From: Pleurodeles waltl
Lineage: Eukaryota; Chordata; Amphibia; Caudata; Salamandridae
Assembly: GCF_031143425.1 (NCBI RefSeq)
Contig: NC_090451.1
Location: 350,246,339-350,310,338, forward strand
Reading direction: 5' to 3'
DNA: 64,000 nt
The notes beneath the pieces are model-generated. The model searched no databases. It was not told the DNA's origin and saw nothing but the letters and a program-made list of their open reading frames with translations. Made by a program: the position numbers and the translations under genes. Below, piece by piece: positions 22,901-33,600 of the stretch (the first letter of the stretch is position 1; every line of letters begins with the position of its first letter).

Positions 22901-25557
22901 TGTAGGAAGTTGGCTCTGTATACACTATTTCAAAGTAAGAAATAGTGTGCACAGAGTCCAAGGGTTCCCCTTAGAGGTAAGATAGTGGCAAAAGTAGATA
23001 ATTCTAACGCTCTATTTTGTGGTAGTGTGGTTGAGCAGTAGGCTTATCAGAGGGTAGTGCTAAGCATTTGTTGTACACACACAGGCAATAAATGAGGAAC
23101 ACACACTCAAAGACTTACTCCAGGCCAATATGTTTTTATATTGAAAAATATATTTTCTTAGTTTATTTTAAGGACCACAGTTTCAAAATTTAAATTAAAC
23201 ACTTTAAATGTAAGGTACTTCACTTAGATACTTTAGGAACTTTGAATAAAAGCAATATCATATACAGTCTTTGTAAAAATGGCAATAAGCTATTTTCAAA
23301 GTGGACACAGTGCAAAAAATCAACAGTTCCTGGGGGAGGTAAGTAAAGGTTAGATTAGAAGGTAAGTAAAACACTTACAAGTCTCAGTTCTGGGGCATAG
23401 GCAGCCCACCATTGGGGGTTCAAGGCAACCCCAAAGTTACCACAGCAGCAGCTCAGGGCCAGTCAGGTGCAGAGGTCAAAGAGGTGCCCAAAACACATAG
23501 GCGCCTATGGAGAACAGGGGTGCTCTGGTTCCAGTCTGCCAGCAGGAAAGTACCTGCGTCCTCGGGAGGCAGACCAGGGGGGGTTTTGTAGAGCACTGGG
23601 GGGGACACAAGTAGGCACACAAAACACACCCTCAGCGGCACAGGGGGGGCCGGGTGCAGTGTGCAAAGCAGGCGGCGGGTTTCAGGTAGGAAACAATGGA
23701 GGGACCCGGGGGTCACTCTAGCAGTGCAGGCAGGCAGGCACAGGGGGGGCTTCTCGGGACAGCCACCACCTGGGCTAGGTAGAGGGTCACCTGGGGGTCA
23801 CTCCTGCGCTGAAGTTCGGTTCCTTCAGGTCATGGGGGCTGCGAGTGCAGTGTTGGTTCCAAGCGTCGGATCCCTTGCTACAGGCAGTCGCGGTCAGGGG
23901 AAGCCTCTGGATTCTCTCTGCAGGCGTCACTGTGGGGGCTCAGAGGGGTCGTCTCTGATTACTCACGAGCTCGCAGTTGCCGGGGAGTCCTCCCTGAGGT
24001 GTTGGTTCTCTGAATCTTGAGCCAGGGTGTCGGGTGCAAAGTGAGAAGTCTCACGAATTTGGCGGGAAATGTGCAGTCTTGGAAAGTTGCTTCTTAGTTG
24101 CAAAGAAGTAGCTGGTTTTGAACAGGGCCGCTGTTCACTGGAGTTTCTTGGTCCTTTAGTCCAGGGCAGTCCTATGAGGCTTCAGAGGTTGCTGGTCCCT
24201 GTCGGATGCATCGCTGGTTGCAGGTTTTCAAAGTTGGAGACAGGCCGATAGGGCTGGGGCCAAAGCAGTTGTCGTCTTCCTCCTTCTCTGCAGGCTTGTA
24301 GGCCAGCAGTCCTTCTTCTTTCTTCAGGTTGCAGGAATATGATTTCCTGGGTTCTGGGGTGCCCCTAAATATTAAATTTAGGGGGTGTTTAGGTCTGACG
24401 GGGCATTAGCCAATGGCTACTGTCCTGGAGGGTGGCTACACCTTCTTTATGCCTCCTCCCTGACGGAGCCTCCTCGCTGAGTGGGGCACATCCCTATTCC
24501 TATTTTGGGAATCCTCCAAAATCCAAATGGAGGATTTCTAAAGGCAGGGGTCACCTCATCTCAGGACACCTTAGGGGCTGTCCTGACTGGTGGGTGACTC
24601 CTCCTTGTTTTTCTCATTATCTCCCCTGGACTTGCCGCCAAAAGTAGGGGCTGTGTCCAGGGGGCGGGCATCTCCACTAGCTGGAGTGCCCTGGGGCATT
24701 GTAACAGGATTCCTGAGCCTTTGAGGCTCACTGCTAGGTGTTACAGTTCCACCCAGAGCAGGCTTTGTTTCTGGCCTCAGAAGGCACAGAGGCCCTCACC
24801 CCAGGGGGTCAGAATCTTGTCTCTCAGTAGCAGGCTGGTACAGACCAGTCAGTCCTGCACTGAAGGATTGGGTAAAATACAGGGGGGCATCTCTAAGATG
24901 CCCTCTGTGTGCATTTTTTTATAAATCCAACATTGGCATCAGTGTGGGTTTATTATTCTGAGAAGTTTGATACCAAACTTCCCAGTATTCAGTGTAGCCA
25001 TTATGGAGCTGTGGAGTTTGTTTTTGACAAACTCCCAGACCATATACTTAATATGGCCACACTGTACTTACAATGTCTAAGAATAGACCTAGACACTGTA
25101 GGGGCATATTGCTCATGCAGCTATGCCCTCACCTGTGGTATAGTGCACCCTGCCTTAGGGCTGTGAGGCCTGCTAGAGGGGTCTATGCCACAGGGAGTAT
25201 TTTGTGGGCATGGCATCCTGAGGGGGATGCCATGTCGACTTTGCCTTTTTCTCCCCACCAACACACACAACCTACATTGGCAGTGTGCATGTGTTAGGTG
25301 AGGGGCCCCTTAGACATATGCTGCAGCCCTTAGGGACCTTCCCTGGTCACAGGGCCCTTGGTACCACTGGTACCTTTTACAAGGGACTTATCTGTTTGCC
25401 AGGGTGTGCCAATTGTGGAAACAACAGTACATTTTAAGTGAAAGAACACTGGTGCTGGGGCCTGGTTAGCAGGGTCCCAGCACACTTCTCAGTCAAGTCA
25501 GCATCAATAGCAGGCAAAAAGTGGGGGGTAACTGCAACAGGGAGCCATTTTCCTACA
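22901..25557 (-). mobile_element. 2.66-kb TG..CA element, probable solo LTR
   Basis: It opens TGTAGGAAGTTGGCTC and closes GAGCCATTTTCCTACA, so the two ends are short inverted copies of one another in TG..CA form. A perfect 5-bp target duplication GTATG flanks it (22896-22900 and 25558-25562). TG..CA ends with a 5-bp duplication are the signature of LTR retrotransposon integration. No internal gag-pol or second LTR exists, so a solo LTR is the best reading. The minus orientation is a guess from base composition. A hairpin lies near the left end (CACTATTTC and GAAATAGTG at about 22923-22951). A cut-and-paste element with 5-bp duplications is the alternative. Confidence 0.65.
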
Positions 25558-26291
25558 GTATGCAATACAGATCATCTCTTAATATGCTGGTGTACGTAAT
25601 GTACACATTGTTGTAACTCTCCTGTCCTCTGATGTAACAGCTCTCATCATTTCCCCCTCTATGAGTCTTCCCGCTCTGCAACACTGTATCAACATGTCTG
25701 ATATATCATTTTAACTAGTAAATTTAACTTTGCGCAGTTCTGATGCTGACTCTGGGTCAAGGGTAAACAGGGCCTCTACCCAGGGATGGGCTCCCATCCA
25801 TCACTGCCCCTCCCCTAGGCGTTTCCACTGGGATTTCTTCATAGTGTACAACAGCTGGTTATCATGAATGTCACATAGTGGGTTCAAGGCGCTCTCTACT
25901 TAGTATCACATTATTCTCTTTTAGAGTCTTCTCTTATAGTGACCGTCCTCTCTTTTCCCCCTAATCCTCTTCAGCCCTATATATTGTCCGTACTGGGCCC
26001 CATGTGGGCTGCATCTACCTCTTCCTCCCTAGTCTCTGAGCCATTCCCTCCCTCTAATATCAGCGCCTCCCAAGTTTCCAGTAATTCAGCCCAGAGTGGT
26101 GCGATTGGGCGCTGACGGACTCCCCAGGCCTCCTTTCGCCTCAGCGCCAGCAATTCTGCTTGCGCCCAGTTTGATACATCACGTCTCCAGACCACCATTG
26201 AAAGGCAGCTAGGGGACTTCCAATGCATAGCAATTCGGCGTTTAAATAGCGCCAGCTCCAGGAATCTACCACTAGTCTTCCGGGAGGCCGT

Positions 26292-29200
26292 TCACGGGCT
26301 CAGACCCAACAGACAAACAGAGGAGTCCATCTGCACACTCACTCCCAACACTTCTTTCATTTCACCCAAAACACGCCGCCAGTCTTTCTGTATCTCAGAA
26401 CAGTGCCACAACATGTGGTCTAGGTCCGCATCTGCAGCCTCACATCTGGAACATGCCCGGGGATCTCCCCCATATATCACCTGTATTCTGTGCGGTGTAA
26501 TGTATGTTCTATGGACATAATTGTACTCGATGTACCATAAGCGGGTGTTACGCAATATCCTACGGGGATGTGCCAGCGCCCTCCGCCACTCCGCGTCAGT
26601 CATACTTCTACCCAGTGTTGTCTTCCATCTTACCCTAAGTTCTTGAAGAGATCCAAGTATTCCCTCACAATGGGCCCTATACAGCTTAGTAATGAGGTGA
26701 GTATCTCCCCCCATTGTCAGTAAAAGGTGAAAAATTGAATGGACCTCTGGCTCCCCGTTCACAGTGTGCCAATGTTCCTTAATGGAGTGTGTCAGTGCTT
26801 GGTATAGGAGGAATTGACCTCTCAGGACTCCACTTTCCTCTTCCATGCTGGTGAAGGACCGCATCACCCCGTCCCTGAGGAAGTCTCCCAATGTCTCTAC
26901 TCCCACCTGTGTCCAGGCCCCAACTTGAGTTCTTGGTAATACCTTCCATGGGATGCCCTGGGGCAGCGCAACCAAAGGTAGCGCCGGTGAATAAGCTGAT
27001 TTCATTCCCATGCGTCTCAGGCACCTTCTCCAGCATGCGGATGCCACCGTCAACAGAACATTTCGCCCCCGAACGATACCCGGTTATTAATCATTCGCGC
27101 CAATATCAGGTCCCCTCTAATCCCTCCTCCGGAAGTTACCCGGTCCAGTCGTCCTTCCCCTATAAACCATCTAGCCATCCATGGTAGTTGCACGATAAAT
27201 AATAGGGCTCGAAGTCTGGAACCCAGAGTCCGCCCTCTTCAACAGGCCGACATAAGACAGATAAGGCGGTTCGCTTACGGCCCTCATCCCATATAAGCCC
27301 TCGAAGCAATGTATTCAGTTCCCTGAACCAACTCACCGGGATCGTTACCGGGATATTGGAAAAATGGTATAGCAGACGGGGTAACATGATCATTTTTGAG
27401 AGGGAGATCCGTGCCATTGTGGATAATTTGAGGGAGCGCCAAAACGCCACTGAAGACCTCAAGTAGCGCAGTGTCCTACCCAGGTTACTGTCCTGGAGGT
27501 CCCCTAAGTTATGGAACACTTGTACCCACATATATTTAAAAGTACTGGGCGCCCATCTAATATCCTCCAGACCGGATATTGGCTGCGGCTCGCCCGCCCC
27601 CCACGGGAAGAAGTATGTCTTATTTCTATTGAGTCTAAGACCCGAGTGACCGCCGAACTCCTCCAGCAACGCAAGTGCCCATGGGATCCCAGATTCACCC
27701 TCCCTCAGGTATATTAATATGTCATCCGCATAGAGTGAAATGTTATGCTCCATTGGACCCCACATCACCCCTCTGCCCCGGCCCTCCGCCCGAAACCGAG
27801 CTGCTAAGGGCTCGACAGCCAGTGCAAACAGCAGAGGAGACAACGGACAGCCCTGTCTTGTACCTCTGAATATAGAATAGGCAGCCGACACCATTCGCCC
27901 CGTCCGCACCCACGCCATTGGTTCACTGTATAGTAGGTCAACCCACAACACCCACCCCTCACCCAGGCCCATCCAAAGCATCACCGCTCTAAGGTAATCC
28001 CACCGTACAGAATCAAACGCGTTCTCCAAGTCCACTGAGAGACACACCGCTCCTGGCGTTCTCCCGGTGTTCAGCATATGTAGGAGGGGAAACAAACACC
28101 TAAGATTGAGGGATGTGGATCGTGCCAGTATAAACCAGTTTTGATCCTCATGGACTAGGGAGGGGATATGTTGCACCAGTCTACTAGCCTGAATCTTACT
28201 TAGTATCTTAAAGTTGCAATTCAGCATAGAAAGTGGTCTAAAGGCAGTCACTGGTGCCTCACGCGCCTCAGTCTTGGGCAGGGGAACTACCAGTGCCTCT
28301 CTCATTGTCTCAGGTAGCGTACCCAACCGAAGCGCCTCTGCGTAGAGCTCGACTAATATACGTGACAGGATATCCGAATATGTCTTGTAAAACTCCAGAG
28401 GGAGTCCGTCCGTGCCCGGCGTCTTTCCCGCTGCCAACTGTGTGATAGCTGTCTTAACTTCCTCTAGTGTCACTGGGCTCCCCAATGGAACTCTATCCTC
28501 CAGTGCCAGGGTGCGCAGGGGCAACAAGTCCAAATAAGCTCCCAATGCCTCAGGTAGGGCCGTTCTTGGTTTTCTGTACAGAGCCTTATACTAATCCATA
28601 AATGCATTCTTAATTTCAGCTGGCCCATGTACACAGACCCCTGCTGTGTCACATACGCTCATTATCGGCGCACCTCCCCCCTGAGGCCTCACCAACCACA
28701 CCAGTATCTTGCCCGATCTGCCCTCCTCCGCATGCATGGCCACCTGATACCTCCAGTAACTGTGATGTCCCAACTGATTTTCAGCTAACTTGTATGATGC
28801 TCTCACCTCGAGGAGCCTATTCCATGCTGTCTTGTCCCTGCCCTCCAAGTTCTCCACTTCATGTATTATACTTTCTAGACTGACAAGCTCACGCTCCAGC
28901 CTCCGTGTGATCCCCACTGTTTGTCCCATGCAATGTCCCCAGGTCACTACTTTAAAGGCTTCCCATTACACACATCTGGTAGCAGTGGATCCTTTATTTA
29001 CACGAATTTACTCCGGTAGAAGAGCTCTAAGTGCTTCCCTATAGGGTGGATCCTCTAAAGCCCCCTGCCTAAGCCTCCACATCGGGATAGGCAATCTAAT
29101 CTCCACGCAGCGCCAGGTAAGAAGTAGTGGGCTGTGGTCTGAGAGGGTGCGTCCCAGGTACTCTGAGTGCGTTATTTCACGTACTAAATCCCCAGTGCAC

Positions 29201-30456
29201 ACCACTGTATCTATTCTGGTATGCACCTGATGCAAGCCCGAGTAGTAGGAGTAATTCATCTCCCCTGGGTGCTGGTTTCGCCACACATCCTCCAGACCCC
29301 AATGAGTCATCCAGTCCCTCAACCCACTAGCCAATTTAATTGTTAGTGCCCCGGATAATGGAGGAAGGGAATGGTCTAGCTCAGTGTCAAGGACACAATT
29401 AAAATCCCCTCCAACCATTAATTGTCCCCCCAGCTGCCTGGTGAGTCGGCCTGAGAGGCGCCGCCAGGAGGGTACCTGGTCCTGATTAGGGACATATATA
29501 CAGCTTAGTACCACCTGTTTACCTTGTAGTCTACCTTCAATAATCACAAACCTGCCCTCTAGGTCAATGTCAACAGACGTAGCCTCGAACGGGACCCCTA
29601 CTCTTATTCACACTATCGCGCCTCATGCAAAGGTTGAGTAAGTAGTGGCAAATACCTGTCCCCTCCATCTATGGCGCAATTCGTCAACTTCACTGGAATT
29701 AAGATGGGTCTCCTGTAATAGTGCAATGTGCAATCCTCTCCTCTTCAAATAAGTCAAGACTCTATGGGCCTCATTTCCACTCTGGCGGGCGGCGGGCGCC
29801 GCCCGCCAGGCGGGAACCACCATATGGCCGCTCCGCGGTCGAAAGACCGCTGGGGCCATTCCAACCTTCCCGTGGGGCCGGCGGGCGCTAACATTGTTAG
29901 CGCCCACCGGCCCAGCGGGAAGGCGGCCTGCAATACTGAAGCCGGCTCCGAATGGAGCCGGCGGTGTTGCAGGTGTGCGACGGGTGCAGTTGCACCCGTC
30001 GCGCTTTTCACTGTCTGCTAAGCAGACAGTGAAAAGCATGCTGGAGCCCTGTTAGGGGGCCCCTGCACTGCCCATGCCAGTGGCATGGGCAGTGCAGGGG
30101 CCCCCAGGGGCCCCCAGGGGCTCCAGGACACCCGTTCCCACCATCCTCTTCCTGGCGGTGAAAACTGCCGGGAAGGGGGTCGGAATCCCCATGGCGGCGC
30201 TGCTTGCAGCACCGCCATGGAGGATTAGCCCAGCCGGGGGAAATCCGGCGGGAAACCGCCGGACCCGGTTTTCCGACCGCGGCTTTACCGCTCCGGTCGG
30301 AATGGGCTTTGAAGCACCGCCAGCCTGTTGGCGGCGCTTCAGTCATCCGCGACCCTGGCGGTCATAGACCGCCAGGGTCAGAATTGACCCCCTATGTCTT
30401 CTGGTCGGCGTCCCCATACCCGTAATCTTCCAAGTTAACAGGTTGTAGTCCGCCAT
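26292..30456 (-). pseudogene. L1 ORF2 (endonuclease + reverse transcriptase), interrupted
   Basis: Minus-strand ATG at 30456 begins MADYNLLTWK. The endonuclease domain carries IALLQETHLN (about 29730), GGDFNCVLD (about 29400), RIDTVVC (about 29205) and SDHSPLLL (about 29135). The RT domain carries GTDGLPLEFYK (about 28410), FRPLSMLN (about 28230), RGTRQGCPLSPLLFAL (about 27855-27810) and the catalytic SLYADDILIYL (about 27730). A zinc-knuckle-like CSRCEAADADLDHMLWHC segment near 26420-26455 closes the protein. ORF2 nicks target DNA and copies L1 RNA at the nick. Breaks seen: the MITE at 29766-30392 after codon 21 or so, stops near 29636, 29621, 29006 and 28594, and a frameshift near 27060-27160. 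It is otherwise collinear with intact L1 ORF2. Confidence 0.9.
29766..30392. mobile_element. 627-bp Harbinger-type hairpin MITE (copy A)
   Basis: The right terminus read inward is GGGGGTCAATTCTGACCC followed by TGGCGGTC. The left terminus GGGCCTCATTTCC is a decayed version. A 3-bp TAT duplication flanks it (29763-29765 and 30393-30395). Excision of the element plus one TAT rejoins the L1 ORF2 codons CGA CAT AGA and continues in frame into RVLTYLKRRG. The interior is a chain of near-perfect palindromes, including one of 17-bp arms (30003-30037) and one of 25-bp arms (30055-30105). A related copy B is at 60541-61151. Both match the GGNGGTCATT...ACCCTGGCGGT end pattern of the Harbinger insertion at 49567-58396. 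No coding capacity is credible. Confidence 0.85.
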
Positions 30457-31060
30457 TTTATATGGGTTATGTTAGGAGAGGCCTCCCACCCCTCCATACA
30501 TCCACTACCACAGGCTTCCGCCTCCCCTTCCCCAGTCACCAGCATCTGCTTCAGGCCAAAACTGCACAGTCTCTAGCGCTCAACACATAAATTGAAACTA
30601 CAAACCCCAACTCACCTTCCCCAGGGCACCACTCCAACAGTAGGCTGCCCAGTTAATGGTGCAAATGCACAACTAAAACAATGCGTCATTCTGGGTTCTC
30701 GTCGTTCACGCCTGTGCGGCTGAGAATCCAGAGGGGGTGTTTTCTGCAGCCAACAGGACCCCAATTCAATCCAAAGCTCCCATCACGGGGCTGGGGTAGC
30801 CTATAAAACTCAGCCCAAGTAGATGGCAGTTTGGGGGGTCAGTTTGGGAGCCCCGTCATAGCTACAAGAGTTCTCCTTTGATGATTCTGATGCTCGGGGG
30901 GAATCCCCTCCACTGGCCTCCATTGAAGAATCTCTGCACTGTAACGAAGCCACTGCTTCTGGCGCTGCCTTCTTGGCTGATTCCTTTTGAGCCTGTGTTG
31001 GCCCCACTCTTAATCGGGGCCTGCTTCACTGTCTCCTTTGCCCCCTGCGGCCCCGGCGCC

Positions 31061-31975
31061 CTACTCGCTCCACTCTGTCAGTTGTACTCCCCCCAGCCTT
31101 TTGCAGCTCCAGCCATTTCCACACCTCATCTGGAGTCTGAAAGAAGGTGATGCGATTCTCATTGACCACCCATAGCCTGGCTGGAAAAAGAGGGAGTATT
31201 GAATCCCCTCATCCCGGAGTGCTCCCTTCACTGCTATGTAAGAGGCTCGTTTGTTTTGTACCTCCGCTGTAAAATCCGGGAATAATGTTACCGTTCCATT
31301 TACAACCCGAAAGGGTCCAGCCTCTCTTGCTCTCCGCAGCAGCACGTCTCTATCCCGGTAATGCAGTAACTTGGCCACAACCACCCATGGGGGTCTTCCC
31401 GATGCCAATACCCTTGCCGGCACTCGGTGTGCATGCTCCAATGCAAAAAAGAGGGTAAGGAGCTCCGGAGCCACGTCTGTCCTTAGCCATCCTTCCAAAA
31501 ACGCCACCATGTCCGTGCCCTCAGCACCTTCCAGTAGGCCTATGATTCACACATTGTTTCTGCGATTGCGACCTTCTGCGTCTTCCGCTCTGCGTTCCAG
31601 ATGCTGTACACAGTCCGTGAGCTGTAGAACTGTGGCCCCAAGCTCCTGCTGTGCCGGTGAGAGCTCCGCTAGTGCCGTCTCAGCCTCCTGGACCGTGTCA
31701 GACAATTTCTGGTGGTCTGCCCTGAGCAAGCTCACCTCCACCGAGACCTGGCCAATGTCCCGCTGGAGAGTCACCTTAGTGTCCTCTATTGCCCCCAGGA
31801 TCTTGTCCAGCGTTGCCTGCAGGTGAGGTGCTACCGGGTCAACCATGGCTCCTCCAGTCAGATCTCCCACGCACTTAAGGGCTTGCACTTTACTTCTTTT
31901 CCTGCGCTTGGAGGTCATCCAGTACAATGGGGTGGCTAGCAACCCCCTGGTGTTACAGGTATGTTCTGGACTCAC
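31061..31975 (-). pseudogene. L1 ORF1 (coiled-coil, RNA-binding protein), one stop
   Basis: The likely start is the second Met at 31918 (MTSKRRKRSK). A heptad-rich segment follows (LQRDIGQVSVEVSLLRADHQ to VQHLERRAEDAEGRNRRNN, about 31790-31550). Next is the RRM-type core IIGLLEGAEG, and then the C-terminal domain with PPWVVVAKLLHYRDRD and LFPDFTAEVQNKR. This is the L1 ORF1 architecture, a trimeric RNA-binding chaperone of the retrotransposition complex. The only break is an in-frame TGA at 31549-31547, within what is normally NNVRIIG. CGA to TGA by CpG deamination explains it. ORF2 begins about 600 bp downstream. Confidence 0.9.
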
Positions 31976-32895
31976 AGTTCAGCCAGTTATCCTTTTGGCC
32001 ATGCCCTCTGTCCCTCTTTTCACACTGAATCGACACCATTGGCCACCTATTCAGGCATCTGACCCACAGCGCTCACCTGGGCTCCCAGAGACACACCACC
32101 TTTTCCTCCATCTCATTTGTATAGGTATCACATGTATCCCTGTTGTCTGATTCCCAATAAGAGGTCCTGTGGACTCCAGTCCGTACCGGGACCCCGTCTC
32201 CAAACCACTACCTCCATTGCTGTCTCTGCTGCTGTCTGGTTCACGCTGGCCCTTATCGCCAGGTAGGCCCTGTCCCTTGGGCGCCTCCTGTTATATGCCA
32301 CCAAAGTCTGCCAGCACCAATCTCCGCGACCAGGCCCCTCAACTTGCTCCTGGCTCTCTCCTCTATACTGTCTCCCAAAGGGCTCCCCGCTCACTCAGCC
32401 GCACGCTCCCCCGGCCACTGGGGAATCAGCCGCTTTGTTATCGGGGTCGATTCACTCGAGGCTCACTCTCAGCCTCTGATACATTTCACCCCGCAGGCCG
32501 CGGCAGGCTTTCCCAACTGCCGGGCCTCACCTCCACAGGCCCGTCCACGCGACGTCCTGTACGTTGTGTCTCTTCACGGGGCACTGCACCTCCTCAGTGA
32601 CAAGGGTGCTCCTGCCACCACCACTCTTCTCTCTTGGGCCCGGGCCCCTTGTTGCCTGCAATCCGCTGCTCGAAGCGGCATGTCACAGCCATCTGCCACT
32701 TTGTGCACAGCCCGGCTCAGGAGAGCCCGAAAACAGCCTCAGTAACCTGCTCCAGGGGCCCCCACCGTCCCTACACTGTCATAGGCCACCTCCAGCTCCC
32801 GGAGGGTCAGGGATGTTAAGGATGAAGTATAGGCCCTAGCGGAGCCACGCTCTTACGCGTCCGCCATCTTGGCCGTCCAGGCCACGCCCCTCACC

Positions 32896-32910
32896 AATGA
32901 AGAATCTACT
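32896..32910. repeat. L1 target-site duplication, right copy
   Basis: AATGAAGAATCTACT, matching 22760-22774 exactly. It fixes the 5' end of the L1 at about 32895. Confidence 0.95.
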
Positions 32911-33600
32911 AAGGTATGTATTGTGGATTCATTAATAGATGCAGTCCCACAAGGTGCTAACCCGAACATGGAAGTCTAGCCCCAAGCGTAACGCCAGGCC
33001 ACTGAAGTCAAATATACAGCAGGCAAGGCAGCCAAGGAGGTGGTGGAACTCTCTGGTGCAGCTTTCAAACTGGGTGAAATTAAAAGACATCTTGAAGGAC
33101 ATGCAATGGACGCACGGGGTAGATCCACCAGAAAAAGGCATGTATGATGGGTCTGACAGGTCCTTTCTATGTAGCACTGAGAGGTGGTGTCCCTTCCCTA
33201 TTTTACCTCTAAAGAAAGATCTGTCAGATGCAGGGTTCTCAAGGGCTCATCTCTAGCACCTGCTTGTTCAATGGTTATGGAAGATCCTTTTGTACCTGAT
33301 TACGAAATTTGGTTTCCAGGGTTTGATGACACACAGCTTCTTTCACAGCTCTACAAGTCGCCTGCCCATTTATAACTCTCTGTCAGGGACGGTTTCTTGG
33401 CTGTGCAAAGCTGGATGACCTACAATTTCCTAACACTGAATTGCACTAAAACAGAGATAATAATCATTGGAGGTGACCTTTTGGGCTGGTCTAACAATTT
33501 GCAGCCTAACTCGGTTGGAAGTCTGGGAGATCGCGTAGCCAAAGTTAAGTTTCTTGGTGTAAGGCCTGGCATCCTTTTTCCCTTTCCCTCCTGTTTTTGT
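32911..33600 (+). pseudogene. CR1/L2-like LINE reverse-transcriptase fragment
   Basis: On the plus strand a frame reads VLKGSSLAPAC (about 33240), then FPGFDDTQLLSQL (about 33318), where FDDTQL replaces the usual YADDTQL box. It then reads WMTYNFLTLNCTKTEIIIIG (about 33415-33470) and VKFLGV. In CR1/L2-type elements the order is GVPQGSSLSP, YADDTQL, W....LKLN..KTE..L.G, so the assignment is by motif order. It is short and broken by stops. The L1 at 22775-32895 inserted directly upstream of it. Confidence 0.65.

Larger units (their letters stand above)
22775..32895 (-). mobile_element. Nearly full-length L1-type LINE with nested insertions
   Basis: A perfect 15-bp target duplication flanks this block. 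On the minus strand it starts with a GC-rich 5' end (GAGGGGCGTGGCCTGGACGG, then an AAGATGGCGG word). It goes on through ORF1 (31975-31061) and ORF2 (30456-26292) and ends in a 3' UTR with a poly-A tail at 22775. Two later insertions lie inside: a 2657-bp TG..CA element in the 3' UTR and a 627-bp MITE near the start of ORF2. Without them the L1 is about 6.8 kb, a normal full length. Decay is modest, with about half a dozen in-frame stops, two of them explainable as CpG decay, and one or two frameshifts. Confidence 0.93.
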
